Shown piece by piece: positions 7,447 through 16,073 of a stretch of DNA of 64,000 nucleotides (positions are counted from its first letter, which is position 1; every line of letters starts with the position of its first letter). Both the position numbers and the translations under genes were made by a program. Below the pieces are notes generated by a model that saw only the letters and a program-made list of their open reading frames with translations, was not told the origin of the DNA and made no database searches. The stretch covers positions 13,740 to 77,739 of the forward strand of contig NZ_JAKKIE010000011.1 of assembly GCF_021742065.1 (NCBI RefSeq). Direction: 5' to 3'. Source of the stretch: Rhizorhapis sp. SPR117. GTDB lineage: Bacteria; Pseudomonadota; Alphaproteobacteria; Sphingomonadales; Sphingomonadaceae.

Positions 7447-9042
7447 GTGACCTATGCCGATCAGATCGCCCAACTGGGCAATGTTATCAAGGGATATAAA
7501 GGCACTTGGGACGGCATTGACGCCGAATCTGCCGCGCGTATGCAGTTGCAAAACCGGTTCCGCACCGGTCTCGACATCGCGCGATACACCGCAAAGATCA
7601 TGCGCGAGGACATGGCCGCCTATGACGCCGATCCCGCCAATTACACGCAGTCACTGGGTTGCTGGCACGGCTTCATCGCGCAGCAGAAGATGATTTCCAT
7701 CAAGAAGCATTTCGGTTCGACCAAGCGCCGTTATCTGTACCTCTCCGGCTGGATGGTCGCCGCGCTGCGCAGCGACTTTGGCCCCCTGCCCGACCAGTCG
7801 ATGCATGAGAAAACTTCGGTGCCTGCGCTGATCGGTGAACTATACACCTTTCTCAAGCAAGCCGATGCCCGCGAACTGGGCATGATGTTCCGCGAGCTCG
7901 ACACGGCGCGTGAAAGCGGCAACCAGATGGAGGAGCAGCGCCTGCTGCACGCCATCGACAATTACGAAACCCATGTCGTTCCGATCATCGCGGACATCGA
8001 CGCAGGCTTCGGCAATGCCGAGGCGACCTATCTGCTTGCCAAAAAGATGATCGAGGCGGGCGCCTGCGCCCTGCAGATCGAAAATCAGGTCAGCGACGAA
8101 AAGCAGTGCGGCCATCAGGACGGCAAGGTAACGGTTCCGCACGAGGACTTTCTGGCGAAGGTCCGCGCCTGCCGCTACGCCTTCCTGGAACTGGGGGTCG
8201 AGGATGGTATCATCGTCACCCGCACGGACTCGCTCGGCGCCGGCCTTACCAAGCAGATCGCCTACAGCAAGGAACCGGGCGATATTGGCGACCAGTATAA
8301 CAGCTTCCTCGATTGCGAAGAGATCGATGACATCGCGCAGGCAAATGGCGACGTCATCATCAATCGCGATGGCAAGCTGATGCGGCCCAAGCGCCTGCCC
8401 AGCAACCTCTACCAGTTCCGTCCCGGAACCGGCGAGGACCGCTGCGTTCTCGACTGCATCACGTCGCTCCAGAACGGCGCTGACCTGCTCTGGATCGAGA
8501 CGGAAAAGCCGCATATCGAGCAGATCGCAGGCATGGTCGACCGCATCCGTGAAGCTGTTCCCAATGCGAAGCTCGTTTACAACAACTCACCCAGCTTCAA
8601 CTGGACGCTGAATTTCCGCCAGCAGGTTTATGACGCTTGGGAAGCGGCGGGCAAGGATGTGTCGGCCTATGACCGCGCCAAGCTGATGAGCGTGGATTAC
8701 GATGGCACCGATCTTGCCGCCGAAGCCGATGACAAGATCCGCACTTTCCAGCGTGACGCCGCCAAGCGCGCGGGCATCTTCCATCACCTGATCACGCTGC
8801 CGACCTATCACACCGCCGCGCTGTCGACTGACAATCTGGCTAAGGAATATTTCGGCGACGCAGGCATGCTAGGCTATGTCAAAGGCGTGCAGCGCAAGGA
8901 AATCCGCGAAGGAATTGCCTGCGTGAAGCACCAGAACATGTCTGGTTCCGACATCGGCGACGACCACAAGGAATATTTCGCAGGTGAAGCCGCTCTGAAG
9001 GCTGGCGGCACCCACAACACTATGAACCAATTCGCTGCCTGA
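7447..9042 (+). CDS. aceA: isocitrate lyase, long form
   Basis: 531 residues, about 100 more than the E. coli enzyme and like the long Pseudomonas form. It splits isocitrate into glyoxylate and succinate in the glyoxylate shunt, in the cytoplasm. The catalytic loop is K219-Q-C221-G-H223 (KKCGH in E. coli), and the metal/substrate segment ADIDAGFGNAEATY and NYETHVVPI are intact. GTG start at 7447 is fixed by GAGGAG seven bases upstream and by the family N-terminus. It is downstream of a small ORF and divergent from a RamB/ScfR-like regulator. A strong terminator follows. No malate synthase gene is in the window. Confidence 0.97.
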   Translation: MTYADQIAQLGNVIKGYKGTWDGIDAESAARMQLQNRFRTGLDIARYTAKIMREDMAAYDADPANYTQSLGCWHGFIAQQKMISIKKHFGSTKRRYLYLSGWMVAALRSDFGPLPDQSMHEKTSVPALIGELYTFLKQADARELGMMFRELDTARESGNQMEEQRLLHAIDNYETHVVPIIADIDAGFGNAEATYLLAKKMIEAGACALQIENQVSDEKQCGHQDGKVTVPHEDFLAKVRACRYAFLELGVEDGIIVTRTDSLGAGLTKQIAYSKEPGDIGDQYNSFLDCEEIDDIAQANGDVIINRDGKLMRPKRLPSNLYQFRPGTGEDRCVLDCITSLQNGADLLWIETEKPHIEQIAGMVDRIREAVPNAKLVYNNSPSFNWTLNFRQQVYDAWEAAGKDVSAYDRAKLMSVDYDGTDLAAEADDKIRTFQRDAAKRAGIFHHLITLPTYHTAALSTDNLAKEYFGDAGMLGYVKGVQRKEIREGIACVKHQNMSGSDIGDDHKEYFAGEAALKAGGTHNTMNQFAA

Positions 9043-9073
9043 AAACCGGTTCGCAACACAAGGCTCAACGATC

Positions 9074-9127
9074 TTTCCTGGGGAGGAAAGTCTGTCCGCC
9101 GCGAGGAAACTCGCGGCGGGCTTTTTT
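9074..9127 (+). terminator. aceA terminator preceded by the copy-2 palindromic motif
   Basis: A perfect 10-bp stem (9096-9105 with 9110-9119) closes a GAAA tetraloop and is followed by GCTTTTTT. Just upstream (9074-9091) stands TTTCCTGGGGAGGAAAGT, identical over 18 nt to the motif in the aceA leader. The terminator overlaps the last codons of the converging DUF3501 gene by two bases. Confidence 0.93.
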
Positions 9128-9719
9128 ATGCGAAATCCCCGGCCAGTTCGCGCCGCACCTCATCATTGATGAGAGCGATATGCCCATAATTGGGGTGATC
9201 GATGTGAAACATCGCCTGCCCCTCTCCGCTCTTCCATGCGGAAATTTGCGCGTCGGTGAAGGGAAAATGCAGGAAATGAACGCTCGATGCCTTGCCCTCT
9301 GGCGTGCTGCGTTCGACATCGCCTTCAGGCACCCCTGCGATCTTTTCGCCATCGATGCTGAGGAAGATATGATCCTCAACCCCACCAATCTGACCCAGCA
9401 CGCGCGCGCGAATTTTGGGATCATCGATTTCGAACATCAATGTGCACGTCAGATCGCTACCATTCGGGATCATCGGATTATAGGCGGCAAGCTCATCCTT
9501 GAGCTGCTCCTCGCCACCCTTTTCAATGCGCAGCATTTCGTGAATCTGCCACCACATCGTATCCCAGTTTTCAAAGTGCACCGTCACATGCGGCCCCACC
9601 GACAACCGGCGAAACCGTTTGCGGACAAGGTTTTCCTGCCGCTTCTCCGCGCGGATGGTTTCAAACGTACCAAGGTCCATGATATCCTCGGCAGTAATGA
9701 TGCGCTGTTGGCGAGGCAT
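9126..9719 (-). CDS. DUF3501 family protein
   Basis: 197 residues, soluble. Recognisable family segments are ITAEDIMDLGTFETIRAEKR at the start, VHFENWDTMWWQIHEMLRIE in the middle, and SVHFLHFPF with HPNYGHIAL near the end. The start at 9719 was chosen because GTGGAG lies nine bases upstream; an ATG two codons earlier is too close to it. The family has no established activity. It is typically found beside Fe-S proteins and rubrerythrin, as here, where it is 26 nt downstream of the CCG-domain protein. Its stop codon lies inside the aceA terminator. Confidence 0.85.
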   Translation of the reverse strand: MPRQQRIITAEDIMDLGTFETIRAEKRQENLVRKRFRRLSVGPHVTVHFENWDTMWWQIHEMLRIEKGGEEQLKDELAAYNPMIPNGSDLTCTLMFEIDDPKIRARVLGQIGGVEDHIFLSIDGEKIAGVPEGDVERSTPEGKASSVHFLHFPFTDAQISAWKSGEGQAMFHIDHPNYGHIALINDEVRRELAGDFA

Positions 9720-9745
9720 GTTCATCAACTCCACACTAGCTCCGA

Positions 9746-11074
9746 TTAAAATCCATAAGCTTTCGCCATAAGCTCGATCGGATGCCCGATCCGATCCGGC
9801 ACCTTTTCCGAACCGGACAACGCCATCACCTGCCGCAAATGCTGGCCGGCGAGCGGACATTCGCTGACCATGTAATCCGGCGCGCCCTTTTCCAGGTTCC
9901 GCGCGGCGGGGCGGCCGACCTTGATAGCCGTGTCGAAATTCTGCTTGAAGATACCCCATTTACCGCCATGCCCCGAACAGCGATCGGTCAATGCCGGCTT
10001 CGTGCCGGGGATGAGGCGCAGCATCTCCAATGCCTTTGGCCCCATATTCTGCGCCCGGCTATGACAGGCGAAATGCACACCTACGCTGGAAGGCATTTCA
10101 TCGATCGGGGCTAACCCGCATTCCTTGGCCAAGGCCACCATATACTGGCTCAGGTCATAAGTGCTCTCGCTCAATGTCTGGATTCCCTCATGACCTGGAT
10201 TGAGCAGCGGCCATTCGAATTTCAGCATCAGCGAGCAACTGGTCGTCAGCGGCACGATGTCATAACCATCCGCGATCATTGGAGCGAAATAGGCGGAAAT
10301 CCGCTCCGCAGCGTCCGCCACGGCTTTCAGGTCGCCATTTTCGAACTTGGGCATGCCACAACATTCCGGATGCTCGATCCGCACCTGAACGCCATTGTGG
10401 GCCAACACCTTCATCGCTGCCTCGCCCGGCGTCTGATCATTGAAATTGCCGTAGCAGGTGGCATAGAGCACCACCTTTTTGCCAAACCCCAGCGCGTCGG
10501 GATTGGGCGCAGGGATGCGATCCGCGGCTTTCTTCGTCAGCGGCGCGTCGGCGAAGGCCGGCAGATGCGCGCGTTTGTCGATACCCAAAGTCGCCTGCAT
10601 CACGCCCCGTGCCGGGCCATTTTCCCTGGTGGCAATATTGGCAAGTCCGCTGAACATCGTCCCCAGCTTGCCATTGCGGTCGGTCTTGGCCAACTCCTTG
10701 TCGGCGAGGCCGGTGACACCATTTTTGTGCTCGACGGCGCGATAGCGGAGCATCAGATGTGGAAAATCGACGTTCCATTCATGCGGCGGCACATAGGGAC
10801 ATTTCACCATGAAGCACATGTCGCATAGCGTGCATGCATCGACGACCTTCTTGAAATCCTTGTTGTCGAGATGCTCGACATCCTCATGTTCGCTCTCATC
10901 GACCAGATCGAAGAGCGTCGGGAAACTGTCACACAGGTTGAAACAGCGTCGGCAGCCGTGGCAAATGTCGAACACGCGGCGCAGTTCGGCGTCCAACGCT
11001 TTCTCATCGTAGAAACTCTCGTCCTGCCACGCGATCGGGTGACGGGTCGGCGCCTCCAGGCTGCCTTCTTTCAT
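9746..11074 (-). CDS. Fe-S oxidoreductase with CCG domains (GlpC/HdrB-related)
   Basis: 442 residues. Two [4Fe-4S] motifs stand near the N-terminus: C38-x2-C41-x2-C44-x3-C48 and C81-x2-C84-x2-C87-x4-C92. The C-terminal half carries the cysteine-rich CCG repeats of heterodisulfide-reductase-like proteins: PECCGMPKFE, and a variant RCSGHGGKWG. This layout matches GlpC and related electron carriers, yet no GlpA/GlpB partners are present. Its neighbours are rubrerythrin upstream and a DUF3501 protein downstream, a recurrent trio. A role in passing electrons to the rubrerythrin diiron site for peroxide removal is a reasonable inference, not shown. Confidence 0.85.
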   Translation of the reverse strand: MKEGSLEAPTRHPIAWQDESFYDEKALDAELRRVFDICHGCRRCFNLCDSFPTLFDLVDESEHEDVEHLDNKDFKKVVDACTLCDMCFMVKCPYVPPHEWNVDFPHLMLRYRAVEHKNGVTGLADKELAKTDRNGKLGTMFSGLANIATRENGPARGVMQATLGIDKRAHLPAFADAPLTKKAADRIPAPNPDALGFGKKVVLYATCYGNFNDQTPGEAAMKVLAHNGVQVRIEHPECCGMPKFENGDLKAVADAAERISAYFAPMIADGYDIVPLTTSCSLMLKFEWPLLNPGHEGIQTLSESTYDLSQYMVALAKECGLAPIDEMPSSVGVHFACHSRAQNMGPKALEMLRLIPGTKPALTDRCSGHGGKWGIFKQNFDTAIKVGRPAARNLEKGAPDYMVSECPLAGQHLRQVMALSGSEKVPDRIGHPIELMAKAYGF

Positions 11075-11113
11075 TCGGATTGTTCCTTATAACAGACGCC
11101 CAGAACAGGCCTC

Positions 11114-11192
11114 AAGCTTGTCGAGATATACCCATCGAGAACCGGAGCATATGCTCCAGGGCTTTTCTCGACGGCGGTTCTCGACAAGCTCG
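11114..11192. repeat. intergenic nested inverted repeat (REP-like)
   Basis: Outer arms AAGCTTGTCGAGA (11114-11126) and TCTCGACAAGCT (11179-11190) are complementary; inner arms TCGAGAACCG (11135-11144) and CGGTTCTCGA (11174-11183) partly overlap them. The perfect palindrome GGAGCATATGCTCC lies at 11144-11157. The TCGACAAGCTCG-type word is common in dispersed intergenic repeats of sphingomonads. It lies between the rubrerythrin and Fe-S genes. Confidence 0.6.
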
Positions 11193-11223
11193 AAACAAAC
11201 GGACTTATGGTGTCACTGCCCTA

Positions 11224-11652
11224 TCAGGCGAGCGCTTCCATGCCATCCAGCGTCTTGGTGAACTTGCCGGCATGGCTCTTTTCCGCCTTGGCAAGCGTTT
11301 CGAACCAATCCGCGATTTCGTCGAAGCCTTCTTCACGGGCGGTCTTCGCCATGCCCGGATACATGTCGGTATATTCGTGGGTTTCGCCCGCGATGGCCGA
11401 CTTCAGGTTGGATGACGTGTCGCCGATTGGCATATTGGTCGCCGGATCGCCGCCACCGCTTTGCAGAAATTCCAGATGGCCGTGCGCGTGGCCGGTCTCG
11501 CCTTCTGCGGTCGAACGGAAAACAGCGGCCACATCGTTATAGCCCTCGATATCCGCCTGCTGAGCGAAATAAAGATAGCGGCGATTGGCCTGACTTTCGC
11601 CCGCGAAGGCGGCTTTCAGATTGTCTTCGGTTTTCGAACCCGTGAGTTCCAT
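11224..11652 (-). CDS. rubrerythrin (diiron domain only)
   Basis: 142 residues: a four-helix ferritin-like diiron domain without the C-terminal rubredoxin domain. Likely ligands are Glu19 in GESQANRRY, Glu52 and His55 in [10 protein letters not shown], Glu90 and Glu93 in GETHEY, and Glu124 with His127 in AEKSHA. Such proteins reduce hydrogen peroxide using an external electron donor. The start at 11652 follows AAGGAGA at good spacing. The CCG Fe-S protein and DUF3501 protein downstream, on the same strand, may be functional partners; the 149-nt gap to the next gene holds a palindromic repeat. Confidence 0.92.
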   Translation of the reverse strand: MELTGSKTEDNLKAAFAGESQANRRYLYFAQQADIEGYNDVAAVFRSTAEGETGHAHGHLEFLQSGGGDPATNMPIGDTSSNLKSAIAGETHEYTDMYPGMAKTAREEGFDEIADWFETLAKAEKSHAGKFTKTLDGMEALA

Positions 11653-11963
11653 GGCATGTCTCCTTGAATTGCGACATTGAATCCAGGCGCGCGACATGAT
11701 GCCGCAAACCCTCAACAGCGCATACAGGTTAGACCAGCCGCAGTCAGCCGCCTAAGAAGAAATCTAAATATGACTGATCGAAAGAAGCGATTATTAAGCT
11801 CCGATAAATCGTTGCGATTGATTATCGTTCGCAAGGTGCACTGTCAACCACCAGAATGCCAAATTGCTCGGGCCTATTAGCGATTTGTCAAAGTTTCTCC
11901 CTTATTCACCAGCTTTGACAACATAGTATTTCTTGAATTCGACCCATTAGGTGGCGGACAATT
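11653..11963. other. intergenic region between divergent rubrerythrin and cpaF genes
   Basis: 311 nt without a convincing ORF. It should hold the promoters of both divergent units. AT-rich segments occur around 11760-11840 and 11880-11940, the latter containing a TTGACA word (11915-11920) on the cpaF strand, but no matching -10 at standard spacing. I see no repeat or RNA gene. Confidence 0.4.
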
Positions 11964-13487
11964 ATGAGTGCTTTTGGACGGAAAAACGGGCTCGGCGGTG
12001 GACGCCCCGCCTTTGGCGTCGCCCGCCCCATGCAGGGCGGAGGCCCGCTTCCGAAGACCGACATCGACAGCGAAACGTCCGGCGGCGAACAATTTCCGCC
12101 GCTTGACCCGGCTAACCTGCCCGGCTCCGATCTGCCTCAGGCCGCCCCCAACCGGAATGACGACGCGATGGCGCGCCTTTCCGACCGTGCCAATGCCGAA
12201 CATGTTCAGGAAAAGGCGCAAGGATTTGAAGCGTCTGTCCACAAGATCAAGGAACAGGTGCTCCCCCGCCTGTTGGAACGCGTTGATCCGGAAGCCGCAG
12301 CGACACTGACCAAGGAAGAACTGGGCGAAGAGTTCCGGCCTATCATCCTGGAGGTGCTGGCCGAACTGAAACTGACGCTTAACCGGCGCGAACAGTTCGC
12401 GCTGGAAAAAGTGCTGGTCGATGAGCTTCTGGGTCTGGGGCCGCTTGAAGAATTATTGGCCGATCCGGACGTGACCGACATCATGGTCAACGGTCCTGAT
12501 CAGACCTATATCGAAAAAAAGGGCAAGCTGACAATCGCGCCTATCCAGTTCCGCGATGAAGAGCATCTGTTCCAGATCGCCCAGCGCATCGTCAATCAGG
12601 TCGGTCGCCGCGTCGATCAGACGACTCCGCTCGCTGACGCTCGCCTGAAGGACGGCAGCCGCGTCAACGTCATCGTGCCGCCGCTGTCGTTGCGTGGCAC
12701 CGCCATTTCCATTCGTAAATTTTCCGCCAAGCCGATCACACTGGACAATCTGGCCCAATGGAATGCCATGAACCAACGGATGTGCACTGCGCTGAAAATC
12801 GCGGGGGCGTGCCGGTTCAACATCGTTATTTCCGGCGGTACGGGGTCGGGTAAAACGACCATGTTGAACGCCTTGTCCAAAATGATCGATCCGGGCGAAC
12901 GCGTGTTGACCATCGAGGATGCGGCAGAACTTCGTCTGCAACAACCCCATTGGCTGCCACTGGAAACCCGTCCAGCCAACCTGGAGGGGCAAGGCGAAAT
13001 AACCATCGGCGACCTCGTCAAGAACGCCCTGCGTATGCGTCCCGACCGGATCATTCTGGGCGAAATTCGTGGCGCGGAATGTTTTGACCTGCTGGCCGCC
13101 ATGAACACTGGCCACGACGGATCCATGTGCACGCTTCACGCCAACAGCCCTCGTGAATGTCTGGGCCGTATGGAAAACATGATCCTGATGGGCGACATCA
13201 AGATTCCCAAGGAAGCAATTTCACGCCAGATCGCGGATTCGGTCGACCTGATCGTTCAGGTCAAACGTTTGCGCGACGGTTCACGCCGCGTCACCAATAT
13301 TACCGAAGTCATCGGCATGGAAGGCGATGTCATCGTCACCCAGGAACTGTTCAAGTTCGAATATCATGACGAGGACGAAAACGGAAAGATCATCGGCGAA
13401 TATCGATCGATGGGCCTACGCCCCTATACGCTGGAAAAAGCAAAGCAATTCGGCTTCGATCAGGCATTCCTGGAAGCCTGCCTGTAA
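11964..13487 (+). CDS. cpaF: CpaF/TadA-family type II/IV secretion ATPase
   Basis: 507 residues. After a Gly/Pro-rich, probably disordered N-terminal region of about 75 residues comes an all-helical domain (FEASVHKIKEQVLPRLLERVD) and the secretion ATPase core: Walker A GGTGSGKTT at 291-299, Walker B-like RPDRIILGEIRG near 350-361, and the His box TGHDGSMCTLHANS. In Tad pilus systems CpaF powers pilin assembly. None of the usual partners (cpaB, cpaC, cpaE, tadB, tadC, flp) is adjacent, so here it is an orphan or part of a dispersed system. ATG at 11964 is the natural start. Confidence 0.93.
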   Translation: MSAFGRKNGLGGGRPAFGVARPMQGGGPLPKTDIDSETSGGEQFPPLDPANLPGSDLPQAAPNRNDDAMARLSDRANAEHVQEKAQGFEASVHKIKEQVLPRLLERVDPEAAATLTKEELGEEFRPIILEVLAELKLTLNRREQFALEKVLVDELLGLGPLEELLADPDVTDIMVNGPDQTYIEKKGKLTIAPIQFRDEEHLFQIAQRIVNQVGRRVDQTTPLADARLKDGSRVNVIVPPLSLRGTAISIRKFSAKPITLDNLAQWNAMNQRMCTALKIAGACRFNIVISGGTGSGKTTMLNALSKMIDPGERVLTIEDAAELRLQQPHWLPLETRPANLEGQGEITIGDLVKNALRMRPDRIILGEIRGAECFDLLAAMNTGHDGSMCTLHANSPRECLGRMENMILMGDIKIPKEAISRQIADSVDLIVQVKRLRDGSRRVTNITEVIGMEGDVIVTQELFKFEYHDEDENGKIIGEYRSMGLRPYTLEKAKQFGFDQAFLEACL

Positions 13488-13595
13488 CTTTAGGGTCAGG
13501 ACCCATGAATTGCGTTGTGATTACCAGCGCACTTGCATCGGCACCTTTCGACCTGCAAGATCGGCGACGATCTGCACGGCGAGGAGAGAAAGCTT

Positions 13596-14408
13596 ATGCG
13601 AGTTCTTACGTTCATGACGACTGTAATGTCGTTCACTATCGCTGCGGCAGCCGTGCCCTCCGCAACATATGCGAGTGAGAACGCTCCCAAACAGGCGATC
13701 GCGGCGGCCATCGCTGATGCCGGACGCCAGGAGGCAAACCGCGCACGCGACGTCTACCGGCATCCTGCAGAAACCCTGTCCTTTTTTGGGGTTAAACCCA
13801 CCGACACCATTGTCGAAATCTGGCCTGGCGGCGGCTGGTATAGCGAAATTTTGGGGCCGTTGACACAGGGTCAGGGCCAACTTTATCTGGCGGCTCCAGA
13901 GCGCGGTCTGACAAGCGTTAAGGAAAAGATCGCGGCCCGGCCGGGGCTGTCCCACGCAATGGCTGCGGTTTTTCCCAATGACGATGGCGCGCTGGCGGTT
14001 CCCGATGGGACAGCCGACGTGGTTTTGACCTTCCGCAATGCCCATAACTGGCGCTTTGGCGGGATCGATAACGCGGCAAACGCCTTTAAACAGATGTACG
14101 CCATGCTGAAACCGGGCGGCGCTCTGGGCGTGGTCGACCACCATTTACCCGAGGAAATGGACAGCGCTCTTGAAGAAAAGAGCGGCTATATGAAGAAAAG
14201 TTCAGTCATCGCGTTTGCCAAGGACGCTGGTTTCGAATTTGTTGGGGAAAGCGACATAAATGCCAACCCAAAGGACAGTCATGACTGGCCCGGCGGCGTC
14301 TGGACCTTACCCCCTACGCTGCAGGGAGGCGAAACTGATCGCAATACATATCTGGCGATTGGTGAAAGCGATCGCATGACGTTGAAATTTCGCAAACCAA
14401 ACCGCTGA
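13596..14408 (+). CDS. exported class I methyltransferase-like protein
   Basis: 270 residues with a clear signal peptide: positively charged start, hydrophobic segment MTTVMSFTIAAAAVP, cleavage probably near ATYAS (about residue 28). The mature part has a Rossmann-type methyltransferase fold with motif I as EIWPGGGWYSEIL and a later motif YAMLKPGGALGVVDHH. Proteins of this group (COG4798-like) are annotated as predicted methyltransferases, yet the secretion signal would put it in the periplasm, where S-adenosylmethionine is not expected. GAGGAG ten bases upstream fixes the start. It follows cpaF by 108 nt on the same strand; a functional link is not evident. Confidence 0.8.
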   Translation: MRVLTFMTTVMSFTIAAAAVPSATYASENAPKQAIAAAIADAGRQEANRARDVYRHPAETLSFFGVKPTDTIVEIWPGGGWYSEILGPLTQGQGQLYLAAPERGLTSVKEKIAARPGLSHAMAAVFPNDDGALAVPDGTADVVLTFRNAHNWRFGGIDNAANAFKQMYAMLKPGGALGVVDHHLPEEMDSALEEKSGYMKKSSVIAFAKDAGFEFVGESDINANPKDSHDWPGGVWTLPPTLQGGETDRNTYLAIGESDRMTLKFRKPNR

Positions 14409-14535
14409 TCCACAATGACCACAGCTTGCATGGGCCTATGGCTGCTCTAAAGCCTACCAGGTGACGACATCGCCTGCCTGCCAAAACGCCATATCCGATG
14501 CGCCATTCCTGCCGCCCGTGCGGGAGGAACGGCGC

Positions 14536-15393
14536 ATGTTGGCCATTGGCCTGCGGATCATTGCAATAGCTTGTCTCGCCGTCATGCTGGCGGCAGTCAA
14601 GATCGCGGGACAACGCGGCGTTCATGTCGTGGAGACGCTGTTCTACCGGCAGTTCCTGTCATTGCCCTTGATATTGGGCTGGCTGTGGTTGGGACCGGGT
14701 TTCACATCGGTCCGAACCGCTCGCCTTGGCGCCCATGCTGTCCGCGCCACAGTGGGCATGGCAGGGATGATATTGAACTTTCTGTCGGTCATGCTGCTAC
14801 CACTGGCCGAAGCGACCACGATAGGGTTCACAGTTCCGATATTTGCGACAATATTGTCTGCGCTCGTTCTGAAAGAAGCGACCGGCATTCATCGCTGGAC
14901 GGCGGTAATAGTCGGTTTCTGCGGTGTGCTGGTGATAGTGCGCCCCGATGCGAACCATTTTCCGACGACAGGGCTTGCCGTCGCCATCGCCGCGGCAATG
15001 ATAGTCGCAGTGGTCAGCATATTGGTTCGCCAGATTGGCCGGACGGAAGCCACTGCAACAACCGTGTTCTGGTACACGGTTCTATCGCTTCCGCCGCTCG
15101 CCATCGGCCTGATATTCTTCGGACAAGCCCATGATCTGTTCACGTGGGGCCTGTTGGCTGTCGTTGGTCTTGCCGGCGGCGCAGGACAGATTTGCCTGAC
15201 AGGCGCACTACGTTGGGCGCCGGTATCGGTGGTATTGCCCATGGATTATTCCAGCCTCATCTGGGCAACGCTGCTCGGCTGGCTCATCTGGGATTACTGG
15301 CCCGGTGGAGCGACCTGGGCCGGAGCATCATTGATCATAGGCAGCGGTCTGTACATCGCCTGGAGGGAGCGGATCAGAGCCAAAGCTATTTAA
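14536..15393 (+). CDS. EamA/DMT family transporter
   Basis: About 285 residues with ten predicted membrane helices arranged as two EamA halves. Each half shows the usual glycine-rich ends, for example EATTIGFTVPIFATILSALV in the first and APVSVVLPMDYSSLIWATL in the second. The family exports or imports small metabolites; the substrate here is unknown. The start at 14536 has GGGAGGAA upstream; a GTG at 14461 would add 25 polar residues without a ribosome binding site. It faces the DUF938 gene tail to tail. Confidence 0.85.
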   Translation: MLAIGLRIIAIACLAVMLAAVKIAGQRGVHVVETLFYRQFLSLPLILGWLWLGPGFTSVRTARLGAHAVRATVGMAGMILNFLSVMLLPLAEATTIGFTVPIFATILSALVLKEATGIHRWTAVIVGFCGVLVIVRPDANHFPTTGLAVAIAAAMIVAVVSILVRQIGRTEATATTVFWYTVLSLPPLAIGLIFFGQAHDLFTWGLLAVVGLAGGAGQICLTGALRWAPVSVVLPMDYSSLIWATLLGWLIWDYWPGGATWAGASLIIGSGLYIAWRERIRAKAI

Positions 15394-15431
15394 AAGCCAG
15401 CATAGAGCAAGCCGGGTATCTGCGCGACGCT

Positions 15432-16073
15432 TTAGGATTTGCTAAAAATCAGCGAAATGTTGTTGGCCGGCATCTCCACCAGATCGCAAAAAAGCATACC
15501 GTTTTCCTGCGCAAGATCCATCATATCGTCGACACGGCGCAAACCCCAGGCAGGATTACGGATGCGCAGTGATTGATCGAAGGCAAGGTTGCTTGGCGCA
15601 GTCGCCACATCCGAGCGCAAATAAGGTCCATAGAGGTACAATGGCGCGTTCGATGGCAACAGACGCGCCGCGCCTTGCATCAGCCCGACAGTCGCTTCCC
15701 ATGGACTGATATGCACCATGTTGATGCACAGGATCGCGTCGGCGCGGTCCATACCCCAATTGTCGGCCTGTACATCAATGGCCAACGGTGTCCGAATATT
15801 GGATAATCCGGATTCTCCCGACCACGCAGCGATGGAGGACAAGGCAGCAGCATCAGGATCGCTCGGCTGCCATTCAAGCGCTGGAAAAAGACCAGCGAAA
15901 TGCACAATATGTTCGCCACTGCCGCTGGCCAGTTCAAGGACAAGGCCGCGCTCTGGCAGTATGTCACGCAAAACCGCGGCGATAGCATCCCGGTTGCGCA
16001 ACGCTGCCGGGGCATGGCGCTTTTCCGCCCCTTCTGCTTTGCTGGCAAACCAGGGCTGCGGCCCATCGGTCAT
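15432..16073 (-). CDS. DUF938 family SAM-dependent methyltransferase
   Basis: 213 residues. The family is recognisable by the N-terminal RHAPAALRNRDAIAAVLRDILP, the SAM-binding motif I VLELASGSGEH, and the segment DAILCINMVHISPWEAT followed by LYLYGPYLR. The substrate of these proteins is not established. The ATG at 16073 overlaps the stop of gcvPB (ATGA), so the gene is translationally coupled as the last member of the glycine cleavage operon. That association could mean only shared expression. Confidence 0.85.
   Translation of the reverse strand: MTDGPQPWFASKAEGAEKRHAPAALRNRDAIAAVLRDILPERGLVLELASGSGEHIVHFAGLFPALEWQPSDPDAAALSSIAAWSGESGLSNIRTPLAIDVQADNWGMDRADAILCINMVHISPWEATVGLMQGAARLLPSNAPLYLYGPYLRSDVATAPSNLAFDQSLRIRNPAWGLRRVDDMMDLAQENGMLFCDLVEMPANNISLIFSKS

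Noticed and set aside
9746..11074. Anaerobic glycerol-3-phosphate dehydrogenase subunit C (glpC)
   Set aside because: Domain layout is similar, but no glpA/glpB genes are present and the neighbours point to a rubrerythrin system.
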